This document shows, piece after piece, positions 15,795-24,070 of a stretch of 57,505 nucleotides of DNA. A model generated the notes under the pieces. It searched no databases and was not told the DNA's origin. It saw nothing but the letters and a program-made list of their open reading frames with translations. Numbering within the stretch: position 1 is the stretch's first letter; every line of letters starts with the position of its first letter. Source of the DNA: Bacteroidales bacterium (GTDB lineage Bacteria > Bacteroidota > Bacteroidia > Bacteroidales > UBA3663); assembly GCA_004557315.1 (NCBI GenBank), contig SFEH01000006.1, positions 1-57,505 on the forward strand. The letters run 5' to 3'. The position numbers were made by a program, and so were the translations under genes.

Positions 15795-16968
15795 AATGCT
15801 GCAAGTGCTTCTACAGGTTTAATACTAACGGCTCGCTTGGCAGGGATGTAACCGGCAATGAGGCCTGCGATGATCATAGTGATATTGGCAGCAATGACCA
15901 CGCTGAGATCGACCTGCGGATCGGCAAAGACCTGTTCCGCCTGCGGGTACCAAAGAGCATCGTGATTCCGATCGATTCAAAAAGCACGAGCGAAAGGATC
16001 GACCGTGGAGTGGCACCTATTGCCTTACGGATGCCGAACTCACGAGTTCGTTCGCGCACGGTGATGAGCATGATGTTCGAAACACCCACGATACCTGCGA
16101 TGAGCGAAGCAATGCCAATGAGCCAGATGAACGACTCAAGGGCGCGTGTCACAGTCACATTTTGCAAATAGTTGGCATAGGAGTTGTTGACCCACACGGC
16201 ATTTCGGTCGTTTTTTGCGAACATACGGTAGTCAGCAAGCGTCTCGACGATACGCTCGTCGAATGCCTCATTCTCCTTGACTGTCTGCAGCTGATTGGTT
16301 AGCAAGGTAATGTTGCGATACAAACCCTCGGGGTTATAGATCATGTTGACCGTGGTGATAGGCGCATAGAGCGGATAACTTGCGCCCTGAGTGGCATTCT
16401 TGATCACTCCGACAATCTGGAATGGAATCTCTCCTACATTCACCATCTCCCCTATGAAACCATCGTCACGATGGAAGAGGTCCTTGGCTGTCTTCTGGTC
16501 GATGAGCACAACCTTGCGTGCCTCGCGCATGTCCAATTCGTTGAGCTGACGGCCCTCGATGAGCTTGGCATTCATTGCCGTCAGGAAGTCGGTGCGCTGA
16601 CCGGTGAGCGAAGTACTCATGCTGAACTCGCCATGCGACACCAGAGCGCCCACGCTTACCGAAGGAATAGCGTCGATAATCTCGGCATTGAACTCAGCCA
16701 TCAGAATCTGGCGGTCGTTTTCGTTCATCTTGACCTGTCGATACTGAGGCAAACCTCCATAAGGAAGAGTCGTCCAGCCAGGAGTGACGCGAATCCTGTT
16801 GACCGAATCCGAGGCAAAGTTCTTCTGCATTGCGTTGAACAAGCCGTCGCCCGCACTTAGCAAGACTATCAGCAGGAAGATGCCCCAGGCGATCGAGAAG
16901 CCGGTAAGCGCAATCCTCAGTTTATTTCGAGACATCGACTCGTATATCTCGGTCAATAAGTCCATCAT
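15791..16968 (-). pseudogene. MacB-like ABC transporter permease, broken near C-terminus
   Basis: The first frame encodes the N-terminal helix (ALTGFSIAWGIFLLIVLLSA), the periplasmic MacB_PCD domain, the next helix and the coupling motif RTREFGIRKAIGATPRSIL, then runs to ESIGITMLFG. There it changes frame and ends in 24 unrelated residues. The true C-terminus lies in another frame (YPQAEQVFADPQVDLSV through to VEALAAL) and ends at a TGA that overlaps the next gene's ATG. Compared with the sister permease at 14523-15794, about 27 residues of a membrane helix are missing at the junction (near 15947-15952). This points to a deletion of roughly 80 bases with loss of frame. The start is placed at the ATG of MMDLLTEIYES (16968 or 16965). 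Confidence 0.8.
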
Positions 16969-17608
16969 GAATGTGAATCCTTCTATCTGTTTGGTTTGCA
17001 ATATCCTGTTCGTGAGTCACGATCACTACAGTCATGTTCTGTTCACGGTTGACGCGACGGAGAATATCCATCACCTCCTGAGTGGTCTTGGAGTCGAGCG
17101 CACCCGTCGGCTCGTCGGCAAGGATGATTTTTGGCTGAGCGATGAGCGCACGTGCAATGGCCACTCGCTGCTTCTGTCCGCCCGACATCTCGTTAGGGAA
17201 ATGGTCGGCCCATTCGCGCAATCCCATGAGATCGAGATATTCGAGAGCCATGGCTTCGCGCTTGCGTCGTGACACACCTTTATAATACAGAGGCAGAGCC
17301 ACATTCTCCATAGCCGTCTTGAAGCCGATGAGATTGAAACTCTGGAAGACAAAACCAATGAGCTCATTGCGGAGCTTGGCCGCACGAGTCTCACTCAAGT
17401 TCTTGATGTGTGTTCCAGCCAGGTAATAGTCACCCTCGTCATAGTTGTCGAGAATGCCGATAATGTTCAAGAGGGTTGACTTACCCGAACCAGAGGCACC
17501 CATGATACTTACCAGCTCGCCATTCTCGATGTGCAGGTCAACGCCCTTGAGCACATGCAGAGGAGTTGCCGACTGGTAAGTCTTATGGATTCCTGTCAAT
17601 TTAATCAT
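16922..17608 (-). CDS. MacB/LolD-type ABC transporter ATP-binding protein
   Basis: 228 residues with every ABC motif: Walker A GASGSGKST (about 36-44), Q-loop FQSFNLI, signature MSGGQKQR, Walker B IILADEPTGALDS and the H-loop VIVTHEQD. The length and the LNIIGILDNYDEG segment are typical of the MacB/LolD group. It powers the adjacent permeases. It starts 14 bases after the YbjQ-like gene and overlaps the first permease by about 45 bases. Confidence 0.95.
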   Translation of the reverse strand: MIKLTGIHKTYQSATPLHVLKGVDLHIENGELVSIMGASGSGKSTLLNIIGILDNYDEGDYYLAGTHIKNLSETRAAKLRNELIGFVFQSFNLIGFKTAMENVALPLYYKGVSRRKREAMALEYLDLMGLREWADHFPNEMSGGQKQRVAIARALIAQPKIILADEPTGALDSKTTQEVMDILRRVNREQNMTVVIVTHEQDIANQTDRRIHIHDGLIDRDIRVDVSK

Positions 17609-17622
17609 TTTTCCCTATTTAT

Positions 17623-17937
17623 TTAATCAATTGTAACTGCTGTTCCTGTTGCCGACACCATGATCATCGACTCTCCTATTGTCTCGTAGTCGATGTCGAT
17701 GCCGACCACAGCATTGGCTCCCATGCGAGCTGCACGATCCTCCAATTCCTTCAGAGCATTGGCGCGTCCTTCGATCAATACGGATTCGTAGCTGCCCGAT
17801 CGTCCGCCCACTACATCGCGAATCGAAGCCAAGAGGTCGCGCACGATGTTTGTTCCGAAAATAACTTCTCCATTCACGATTCCCTTATATGAGAGGATCT
17901 TGTGCCCCTCGATTGTTGGGGTTGTTGTAAGTAACAT
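17623..17937 (-). CDS. YbjQ/UPF0145 family protein
   Basis: About 104 residues matching the small YbjQ family: LSYKGIVNGEVIFGTNIVRD, VGGRSGSYESVL, then LEDRAARMGANAVVGIDIDYE. These proteins assemble as rings; their role is not firmly known. It is the first gene of the efflux operon, 14 bases before the ATPase. I chose the ATG at 17937 (MLLTTTP) over one three codons earlier because the family usually begins there. The gap 17938-18141 holds only a short run of GGTTTAA-like units (about 18095-18118) and no clear promoter. Confidence 0.88.
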   Translation of the reverse strand: MLLTTTPTIEGHKILSYKGIVNGEVIFGTNIVRDLLASIRDVVGGRSGSYESVLIEGRANALKELEDRAARMGANAVVGIDIDYETIGESMIMVSATGTAVTID

Positions 17938-18141
17938 ATATTCCAAATTATTAAGTTGTTAATCAATTCTTTCAGTTTGCAGTTTAGGCTTATGGATTCT
18001 TGGCTTTAGCATCAATTTCCTTAATCCAAACATCTTGCTATCACCTATATATTTGTCCTATTCCTGCATTCATCATCAACAAGCCTCGATCCATAAACCC
18101 TAAACCTTAAACCTTTGTTTGCCTATTAGACGCAACGACTT

Positions 18142-18507
18142 TCAGTTTTGTTGCATCAATAGTGATAATTTTTCTGAAATTTTTTCAGTTGTGATTCCAA
18201 GGAGCTTCATTTCGCGTGCGATAAGCGGCAGTTGCTCCTCATAGAAACGCTTTGAACGCATCTCCTGAATCTTGTCGATAGCGCCATCGGCGAGGAAATT
18301 GCCCTTACCTCTCTGGCTGTAGATGATCTCGCCTTGCAGCAGTCGTTCGATGGCACGCTGCACGGTGTTAGGGTTGACCTGCATCTGCATCGCCAGTTCG
18401 CGCACCGAAGGAATCTGTTCATCGGTCTTGACCTCTCCTCGCAATACTCGGTCGCAGATTACATCGACAATCTGCATGAATATCGGTTGATTATTCTGAA
18501 ATTCCAT
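18142..18507 (-). CDS. GntR-family regulator, YtrA type
   Basis: About 121 residues starting MEFQNNQPIFMQIVD. An N-terminal winged helix (about 10-75, with IPSVRELAMQMQVNPNTVQR, the GntR recognition helix) is followed by a short helical tail of about 45 residues. This small C-terminus is the mark of the YtrA branch, which usually controls the ABC transporter it is encoded with. A longer frame extends upstream to 18606 but runs into octamer repeat D, so the later ATG is preferred. The gene lies after the ABC permease and ATPase on the same strand. Confidence 0.9.
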   Translation of the reverse strand: MEFQNNQPIFMQIVDVICDRVLRGEVKTDEQIPSVRELAMQMQVNPNTVQRAIERLLQGEIIYSQRGKGNFLADGAIDKIQEMRSKRFYEEQLPLIAREMKLLGITTEKISEKLSLLMQQN

Positions 18508-18559
18508 TGTTATCTGTTTTATGTTTGTAAAAATCCTATTCCAAATCATCTTTATTTTA

Positions 18560-18642
18560 GGTTTTAAGGTTTTATGGTTTTGAGGTTTTCTGTCAGCGCG
18601 AAGCACCTTATAACCTCATAACCTTATAACCTTACAACCTTA
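18560..18642 (-). repeat. Octamer-arm repeat D
   Basis: Read on the plus strand: four GGTTTTAA-type octamers (18560-18591), a centre with CAGCGCGAAGC, then about five ACCTTATA-type octamers to 18642. It lies between the permease and the GntR gene, and its end forms the permease stop codon. In the direction of transcription it reads GGTTATAA units, GTGCTTCGCGCTGAC, then AACCTCAAAACC units, matching repeats B and E. Confidence 0.9.
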
Positions 18643-19581
18643 TTTCGCCTGCTTGCGGCAGATCTGTCGGTAGAAGAGATAAGCCAAGCCTATCAGGATC
18701 AACGGAGTGGCGTAGCAGACATATGTCATGACGTTCAACACAGTTATCACATTGCCCATAATGAGGTTGTTCAATTCTTCCTGCGACACATTGCCTGCCA
18801 TTTGACTGATTTCTGTTCCGAACACCACTATCGAACAGATTATCATCGTGATAGCGAAGACCACTGACACTGCGAAATAAATAGCTATGGTCTTGAGCTG
18901 TCCGTTGGTACGGAAGAGCATATTGACGCACATATAGGCAAAGAGCTCGCAGAGGGTGATGACTGGAGTGAACCTCATAAGGGTGCTGACGGTCGTGAAG
19001 AACAGCGTAAACAATTCAGGAGCAAGCTGCTCATTTGCAGCAACTTCCTGCATCTGATACATTGTCGATTCCCAATTTACGCCGTTCATTACTACCGAGA
19101 ATTCATCGAGATTCTTGGCAGGGAAGAGAATCAGGAACGGATCGGTGAGCCAGTCAAGTGCAGGAAACATGTACCAGCATGTGAGCATCGTCAATGAGTG
19201 GCAGATGAGATAGATTACGAAGACTGCAGCTGCTCCAAGTGCGTATTCGGCAAGCATCACTACATACTTCTCGGCCGAAGTGCCTGGGATTGAGAGGTAG
19301 TTGGTAGCACTGCGAGGGTTGGTGAACTTCTGATGAAGAAGTGTCGTAACCACAAAGACCATCGCGAGCTGAGCATAATTGAAGAACGAGCCGATGAACT
19401 TCGACATGATGACCGGAGTTTCAGGTTCGAGGCTCTCGATATGGAAGATGTTCTTCGATAAGAAGAAAAGCAGCACACAGCAGACATAGATAATGGCTAT
19501 GAGCGCCATTGTCAACGAGAACTTGTTCTTGTTGATTGCCCAGTCGTATCTGATCAGCGAAAGTATTCTATTACTATTCAT
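18640..19581 (-). CDS. ABC transporter permease (ABC-2-like, YtrC/D-like)
   Basis: 313 residues with about six membrane helices (for example LTMALIAIIYVCCVLLFFL near the N-terminus, LAMVFVVTTLLHQKF, AAAVFVIYLICHSLTML, and two C-terminal helices ending TPLILIGLAYLFYRQI). A charged tail follows. It is encoded between an ATPase and a GntR-type regulator, so it is the membrane part of that transporter. The cargo is unknown; related systems respond to cell-envelope stress or antibiotics. Octamer repeats lie on both sides. Confidence 0.88.
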   Translation of the reverse strand: MNSNRILSLIRYDWAINKNKFSLTMALIAIIYVCCVLLFFLSKNIFHIESLEPETPVIMSKFIGSFFNYAQLAMVFVVTTLLHQKFTNPRSATNYLSIPGTSAEKYVVMLAEYALGAAAVFVIYLICHSLTMLTCWYMFPALDWLTDPFLILFPAKNLDEFSVVMNGVNWESTMYQMQEVAANEQLAPELFTLFFTTVSTLMRFTPVITLCELFAYMCVNMLFRTNGQLKTIAIYFAVSVVFAITMIICSIVVFGTEISQMAGNVSQEELNNLIMGNVITVLNVMTYVCYATPLILIGLAYLFYRQICRKQAK

Positions 19582-19597
19582 ATTGTTTTCTTTTTTA

Positions 19598-19690
19598 GGT
19601 TTTGAGGTTTTATGGTTTTGAGGTTTTGAGGTATTCTGGCAGCGCGAAGCTCCTTATAACCTTATAACCTCACAACCTAATAACCTCATT
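19598..19690 (-). repeat. Octamer-arm repeat E
   Basis: On the plus strand: GGTTTTGA/GGTTTTAT octamers (from 19598), a centre with GGCAGCGCGAAGCTCC, then TTATAACC/TCACAACC octamers up to the ATPase stop codon at 19691. It fills the gap between the ATPase and permease genes. Design and orientation match repeats B and D. Confidence 0.9.
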
Positions 19691-20512
19691 TTATCCAAAT
19701 ATCTTCTTAAACGCGTCGGGGCGCTTGACCACTGCACTGAAAAGCAGCTTGATGTCAACCGGCATCTCTTCGCCAGTCTTGTTGACCATCACGCTCCAAG
19801 CGCCTCTGAGATTCTGTTCGCTATAAAGCACCTCATCACCCTCCTCGGCAACTCCGAAACAGAGCTTCTGCCCGATTTCCTGAAGCGATGCGCTGAGCAG
19901 CACGCCATCGTTCTCAAGTATCACCACATAGTCGATAAGACCTTCGAGATCGTCCACCTGATGAGTTGAGATGAGCACTGTTGAATTGTCGCTGATCGAA
20001 CTTGCCACGATGCGGCGGAAGCTTGATTTCGAAGGGATATCCATTCCGTTGGTTGGTTCATCCATAAACAAATATGGAGTGTTGCAAGCCAACGACAGCG
20101 AGATGAGCGCCTTCTTCTGCTGTCCGAGCGACATCAGAGTGATCTTCTTGTCGGTCGGAACCTCAAACTCCTTGAGAGCATTCTCGAGCAGATCGTAGTC
20201 GAATGTCGGATATAGCGGTGCTGTGACATCGGCAAGCTGCTTGATGGTGACGTCGAACAATACCTCGTTCTCCGGCACCAAGCGGATCTGCTGCTGCATC
20301 TCTGCCTTGCGTTCGCGTGGGTCATAGCCTCCCACCTTGTATTCTCCTTCGCCAAGCAATGCTCCAGTCAGAATCTTGAGCAATGTCGATTTTCCTACTC
20401 CATTCTTTCCAAGCAAACCATAGATATGCCCCTCTGGCAATTGGAGGGAGATCTTCTTCAGAACCGGCTGATATGTAGTGTAGCCATAGTTCAAGTCATT
20501 TGTCTGTATCAT
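19691..20512 (-). CDS. ABC transporter ATP-binding protein (YtrB-like)
   Basis: 273 residues. Walker A is GLLGKNGVGKST (about 33-44), the signature is MSLGQQKK in place of LSGGQ, Walker B is YLFMDEPTNGMD, and the H-loop is ISTHQ. A C-terminal extension of about 60 residues follows the nucleotide-binding domain. This signature variant is usual in ATPases of GntR/YtrA-linked transporters. It is the first gene of the operon, followed by the permease and the regulator. Confidence 0.93.
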   Translation of the reverse strand: MIQTNDLNYGYTTYQPVLKKISLQLPEGHIYGLLGKNGVGKSTLLKILTGALLGEGEYKVGGYDPRERKAEMQQQIRLVPENEVLFDVTIKQLADVTAPLYPTFDYDLLENALKEFEVPTDKKITLMSLGQQKKALISLSLACNTPYLFMDEPTNGMDIPSKSSFRRIVASSISDNSTVLISTHQVDDLEGLIDYVVILENDGVLLSASLQEIGQKLCFGVAEEGDEVLYSEQNLRGAWSVMVNKTGEEMPVDIKLLFSAVVKRPDAFKKIFG

Positions 20513-20573
20513 CGTTCTATTATTAAATAAGTAATCTTTCTATGTTGTTATGTGCTTACCAACTTATTTAATT

Positions 20574-20597
20574 AGTGTGTTAGTTGATTAGTACACT
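20574..20597 (-). promoter_or_regulatory. Candidate GntR operator
   Basis: A 24-bp imperfect dyad: AGTGTGTTAGTT followed by GATTAGTACACT, 8 of 12 positions symmetric. It lies directly downstream of the -7 element, where a repressor would block transcription. The GntR/YtrA-type regulator of the same operon is the obvious candidate to bind it (inference). Confidence 0.5.
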
Positions 20598-20598
20598 G

Positions 20599-20630
20599 CA
20601 AAGGTAGAGCATTATCTCTATTCATTGCAA
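20599..20630 (-). promoter_or_regulatory. Promoter of the GntR/ABC operon
   Basis: On the minus strand TTG at 20630-20628 and TACCTTTG at 20606-20599, with 24 bases between element starts. It fits the Bacteroidota consensus. The ATPase start codon is about 85 bases downstream. Confidence 0.65.
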
Positions 20631-20651
20631 GAAAATATATATAAATCGCAC

Positions 20652-20687
20652 AAAAAAAAGAAAACCGCCCTAAAAAAGAGCGGTTTT
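20652..20687 (-). terminator. Terminator of the GH51 gene
   Basis: A stem AAAACCGC (20661-20668) with GCGGTTTT (20680-20687). On the minus strand it is followed by a run of eight T, twenty bases after the GH51 stop. Confidence 0.8.
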
Positions 20688-20706
20688 GACAATTATAGAT
20701 TACAAA

Positions 20707-23244
20707 TTATTTTCTATCCACCAACAAAACACCCGCAGAATATGGCTCAACGTCAAGGATATATGCATTATCAGAAGCTTCGACACTCTTATGCATAAGA
20801 GCAATGGCATCTTTATTGTCCATCGTGTTGCCAATCATCAGATCGCCTGGAGCGAAATATTCATATTGGCCAATCTTTGCATCTTTCCACCCTCCAGCAA
20901 TCGTCAAACGGTATGGCTTGTCGGTAGGATTGACCACCTTAACTATCACACTCTTTCCGTTTTCCGACATAGTTGTGACCACGCTCAGCTCTCCTGTATC
21001 GCCCTCATTATCGAGCAGATAAGGGGAAAAATGGTCGTACCAAAGATCCGTCACCTGATAATTAGGGGCGGCATATACATCCTTATAGTCGAAATTGATG
21101 AATGCGTTATTCCAATCGGGCGCATCTGTGCGTCGAATAAACAGAGCCGCAGCTCCCATTGCCACAATCTCACGTTGTTCGCACTCGTTGAGGAATCCAC
21201 CAGCGAAAAGACCTGTGCGCCAATCCTGGCTATTGAGGTTCCACTCCGAGATGAAGAGCTTGATGTTCGGATTTGGGCTTTCGGCAATCTTCTTTGCATA
21301 GCGGTCATACATCTCTCCTAAGCGTTTTGGACCTGACGCATAGCCATTTGGTTGTTCATAGTGATGAAGGCTGAGATAGTCGAAGCAATGGCCCGATCGT
21401 TCGATGAAATCCATGTCTTCCTGAAAACCACCACACGCAATAATCTTGATTGTCGGGTCGATCTTGCGCATCTCCTCCGAGTAACGTCTCACACATTTCT
21501 CATATCGCTCGATGCCCATCTCCCACATCTCATTGTCAATTTCCCAATATTTGACGTTGTAAGGCTCTGGATGACCGTTGGCTGCACGCTTTGCACCCCA
21601 CTCATCGGTAGCCGGAGCATTGCAATAGCGCAACCAGTTGAGAGCATTTTGAAGGATAGTGTCAAACTCCGACTCCGGACGTTCGAATGCCACGCTGACG
21701 ACAATGACTGGTTCGGTATTTATCTCTCGACAGAAACGGATAAACTCGTCGGTACCAAAGCAGTTTTGATCATAATCCATCCACATCCAATGATCCCAGC
21801 GTTGGCGTTTCTCCTGCGGGCCAATACCCCATCGCCAATCGTATTGAGCCACATATCCGCCTCCTGGCCATCGCAGGCAGGTTGGCTGTAGCTTCTTCAC
21901 CATTGAGAAGATGTCAGGACGGAAGCCTCCGAGAGCCAAACCCGAAGCTGTGGTCATGCTTACCTCATCGACCTGCAAAGTGCCGTCCTCAACGCAGATT
22001 GCAAAGTCGGCATCACCTGAATAGCTGTTGGTCGAAAGTTCGAACTCATATTTTTTCCAGTCGTTTCCCGGTACGCCCAATGTCTCTTTTGCCACGACTG
22101 TTTGTCCATGCTTCAAAGCCACCGAGAGTTTGGCGCCACCCTTGGCGTGAATATACCCGATGTATTTCTCGCCTGGCACGATACGAGCCACAGGTCCCTG
22201 ACAGATGCCAGCCAAGCCATTGGCCGAAATCTTTTGCGAATATTTCATATTGACAGCATCGCCCTTGACAAGTTCATAAGTGCCATTGCCGAAACTCTCC
22301 CACTGAGGTGCCACTGCTGGAATCTTCACGTCTTCGGGGCGGCCTTCAAACAACACTTTCTTTCCATCGGCCGACATCACTTTTATATTTTTATATGTCG
22401 CTTCTGTATAGTTGACCCATAGCCAAATGTCGTTCTTTCCTGCCTTATCGAGATTGTTGGCCTTCAACACTTGTTTGCCGTCCCAATAGACCTTGGCAAC
22501 GGTTCCTCTACAGGAGATTCGCAGTTTATGCCAATCTTGATTCTCGTTGATCTGCTGCTCGTTGGCATATTTCTTGATTATCGGCTCAAAGACTTTCATC
22601 ATACGGGTTCTGCCCCCGAAGATTGGCACTTCCTTCTCTTTCTGAAGGGCAATCGAGAAACTCGGTTCGCTCTCCTGCTTCTGCATCGCCTCACGAGCCT
22701 TTGCCATTGCTTCGTTATTGCGCATCTCTTCGGTTTGTGCAACCGACAACTGACGCACCTCATAATAAGGATTGTGAATGCGCAAGAAATACGGCTCACC
22801 ATTCATCCTATCCTTGAACTCAAAACGGATGTCCATCAGACCTCCACTCCAAGCACGGCGAGCCAGACGATACGAACGCCAGTTGACATCCATCGTTATG
22901 TCATAATCATCACTATCGACTGTGGTAATCTTCAACGGCTGTTCATAGCGAGTAGGCGAATGAAGCACCTCATCGTCATCGACAAACCAGCCATCAAAAT
23001 ATCCATCACGAGGAGGAATACCTGGATGATGCTCAGGTTCGAATGATCGCTCAAAAATCAGTTCCTGCCACACGCCATTGTTGGCAGAGAAATAGATATG
23101 TTCGAACAACTGCCCATAAAGCATCGGATCCACAAAGCCACTTGGCTTGGACGTGTCAATAGAAATGGACTTATTGACCTGAGCATTAGCATTGACCGAA
23201 AGCAGCATTAAGGCTGCCGTAGAAAACAAAAGAGATTGTCGCAT
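20707..23244 (-). CDS. GH51 alpha-L-arabinofuranosidase
   Basis: 845 residues with a signal peptide (about 1-21). The first 130 residues contain the GH51 opening pattern MLYGQLFEHIYFSANNGVW. An inserted beta-rich region (about 130-300) resembles a LamG-like or CBM module, and a second carbohydrate-binding-like segment covers about 310-435. The catalytic barrel shows LRWPGGGYVAQYDWRWGIGP, the acid/base Glu in YWEIDNEMW (about E572) and the nucleophile Glu in LFISEWNL (about E667). A C-terminal beta-sandwich closes the protein. GH51 enzymes release terminal arabinofuranose from arabinan, arabinoxylan or arabinogalactan. It is transcribed alone and away from the utilisation locus at 28074-38656, but its activity fits it. 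Confidence 0.93.
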   Translation of the reverse strand: MRQSLLFSTAALMLLSVNANAQVNKSISIDTSKPSGFVDPMLYGQLFEHIYFSANNGVWQELIFERSFEPEHHPGIPPRDGYFDGWFVDDDEVLHSPTRYEQPLKITTVDSDDYDITMDVNWRSYRLARRAWSGGLMDIRFEFKDRMNGEPYFLRIHNPYYEVRQLSVAQTEEMRNNEAMAKAREAMQKQESEPSFSIALQKEKEVPIFGGRTRMMKVFEPIIKKYANEQQINENQDWHKLRISCRGTVAKVYWDGKQVLKANNLDKAGKNDIWLWVNYTEATYKNIKVMSADGKKVLFEGRPEDVKIPAVAPQWESFGNGTYELVKGDAVNMKYSQKISANGLAGICQGPVARIVPGEKYIGYIHAKGGAKLSVALKHGQTVVAKETLGVPGNDWKKYEFELSTNSYSGDADFAICVEDGTLQVDEVSMTTASGLALGGFRPDIFSMVKKLQPTCLRWPGGGYVAQYDWRWGIGPQEKRQRWDHWMWMDYDQNCFGTDEFIRFCREINTEPVIVVSVAFERPESEFDTILQNALNWLRYCNAPATDEWGAKRAANGHPEPYNVKYWEIDNEMWEMGIERYEKCVRRYSEEMRKIDPTIKIIACGGFQEDMDFIERSGHCFDYLSLHHYEQPNGYASGPKRLGEMYDRYAKKIAESPNPNIKLFISEWNLNSQDWRTGLFAGGFLNECEQREIVAMGAAALFIRRTDAPDWNNAFINFDYKDVYAAPNYQVTDLWYDHFSPYLLDNEGDTGELSVVTTMSENGKSVIVKVVNPTDKPYRLTIAGGWKDAKIGQYEYFAPGDLMIGNTMDNKDAIALMHKSVEASDNAYILDVEPYSAGVLLVDRK

Positions 23245-23283
23245 ATTTCCAAGATATCAATAATAAATAACGGTAATGTGGAG

Positions 23284-23291
23284 CAAATATA
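23284..23291 (-). promoter_or_regulatory. -7 element of the GH51 gene
   Basis: Reads TATATTTG on the minus strand, about 40 bases before the start codon. The -33 element is weak. Confidence 0.4.
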
Positions 23292-23388
23292 GCAATAATA
23301 TATTAATTATTTGCTTTTTCTTTCAAAAAAGATTACATTTATAGGCTTTTTCACTTATAATTGCCCAAAAAACATCTTTTGCTGACAG

Positions 23389-23595
23389 TCAGTTCTTTGC
23401 TGGTATGTTGTATTGGAGAGCCACGAGGGACGTGCTGGCTATCTGTGCTGCGAAGTTGTCAGACTGGCATTTGCTAAGCCCAAGCAGTCCCTTACTCTCC
23501 TTGAAGATAACCTTCTGGGGCAAGCGTCTGGAGTAGATTTTATATGCTTCAAAGAATCCCAAGTCAAGTATAAGAAACTAAACGACAAAACGCAA
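23389..23595 (-). pseudogene. Remnant of an IS4-type DDE transposase
   Basis: On the minus strand a frame of about 62 codons reads YKIYSRRLPQKVIFKESKG, then LLGLSKCQSDNFAAQIAST and SLVALQYNI, ending at a TGA at 23389. This matches the C-terminal part of IS4-type transposases common in Bacteroidota, including the Y(2)R(3)E(6)K signature. Here the catalytic Glu of that signature is Lys. There is no start codon, no upstream catalytic domain, and no inverted terminal repeats that I could find. It is therefore a decayed fragment, stranded in the gap between the GH51 and GNAT genes (23245-24070). Confidence 0.65.
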
Positions 23596-23742
23596 CATTG
23601 CTGTTGATGAAAAAAAATATTTCGTCATTTTTAAAACAATACACATCAAACCATTAATGTAGCAGCAAATGCTTCTACTTGTTTTTTGACGCTTGACGTC
23701 TTAATGGCAGGGACAGCAGAATAAGTATCATCCTCCACTCTG

Positions 23743-23895
23743 CCTTCGCTCATCCTACGAGATGACATCGGAGATTGTCCACCGATTGTCCATCGATTGT
23801 CCATCGATTGTCCATCGTTTCGATGGAGAACTAATGGAGAATTGATGTATAAATAATGGGGAAAATATGTAAATAATTCGAAGGATGAGCGAAGG
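23743..23895. repeat. Long inverted repeat with 11-bp tandem units
   Basis: CCTTCGCTCATCCTACGA (23743-23760) pairs with the sequence at 23878-23895, 17 of 18 positions. Between the arms are four tandem 11-mers of GATTGTCCATC type (23773-23816) and a small perfect hairpin TCCATCG-TTT-CGATGGA. No gene is visible. It lies just beyond the transposase remnant. Confidence 0.75.
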
Positions 23896-24014
23896 ATGTA
23901 CGGAAGAAGGACTGAAGAAGGATGGAAGAAGAATGGAAAATGGCAGAAAGGGTGCAGAGGAATCGTAAAATACGAAATAATAAGATTAGGATCGTGATTT
24001 TTTTATAAAAAAGC

Positions 24015-24043
24015 TTGAAACATCGTTTTTTTGTTTATATTTG
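24015..24043 (+). promoter_or_regulatory. Promoter of the GNAT operon
   Basis: TTG at 24015-24017 and TATATTTG at 24036-24043. Transcription would begin near 24050, which rules out the upstream non-ATG start at 24041 and supports the ATG at 24071. Confidence 0.6.
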
Positions 24044-24070
24044 CACCATAAAAAACAGAGAACATCGGAT

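Noticed and set aside
15874..16016. Programmed frameshift in the permease
   Set aside because: No slippery heptamer is seen at the junction and about 27 residues are missing, which fits a deletion better.
23413..23607. A 64-codon plus-strand frame in the gap before the GNAT gene
   Set aside because: The opposite strand reads as an IS4-type transposase remnant, which explains this frame as its complement.
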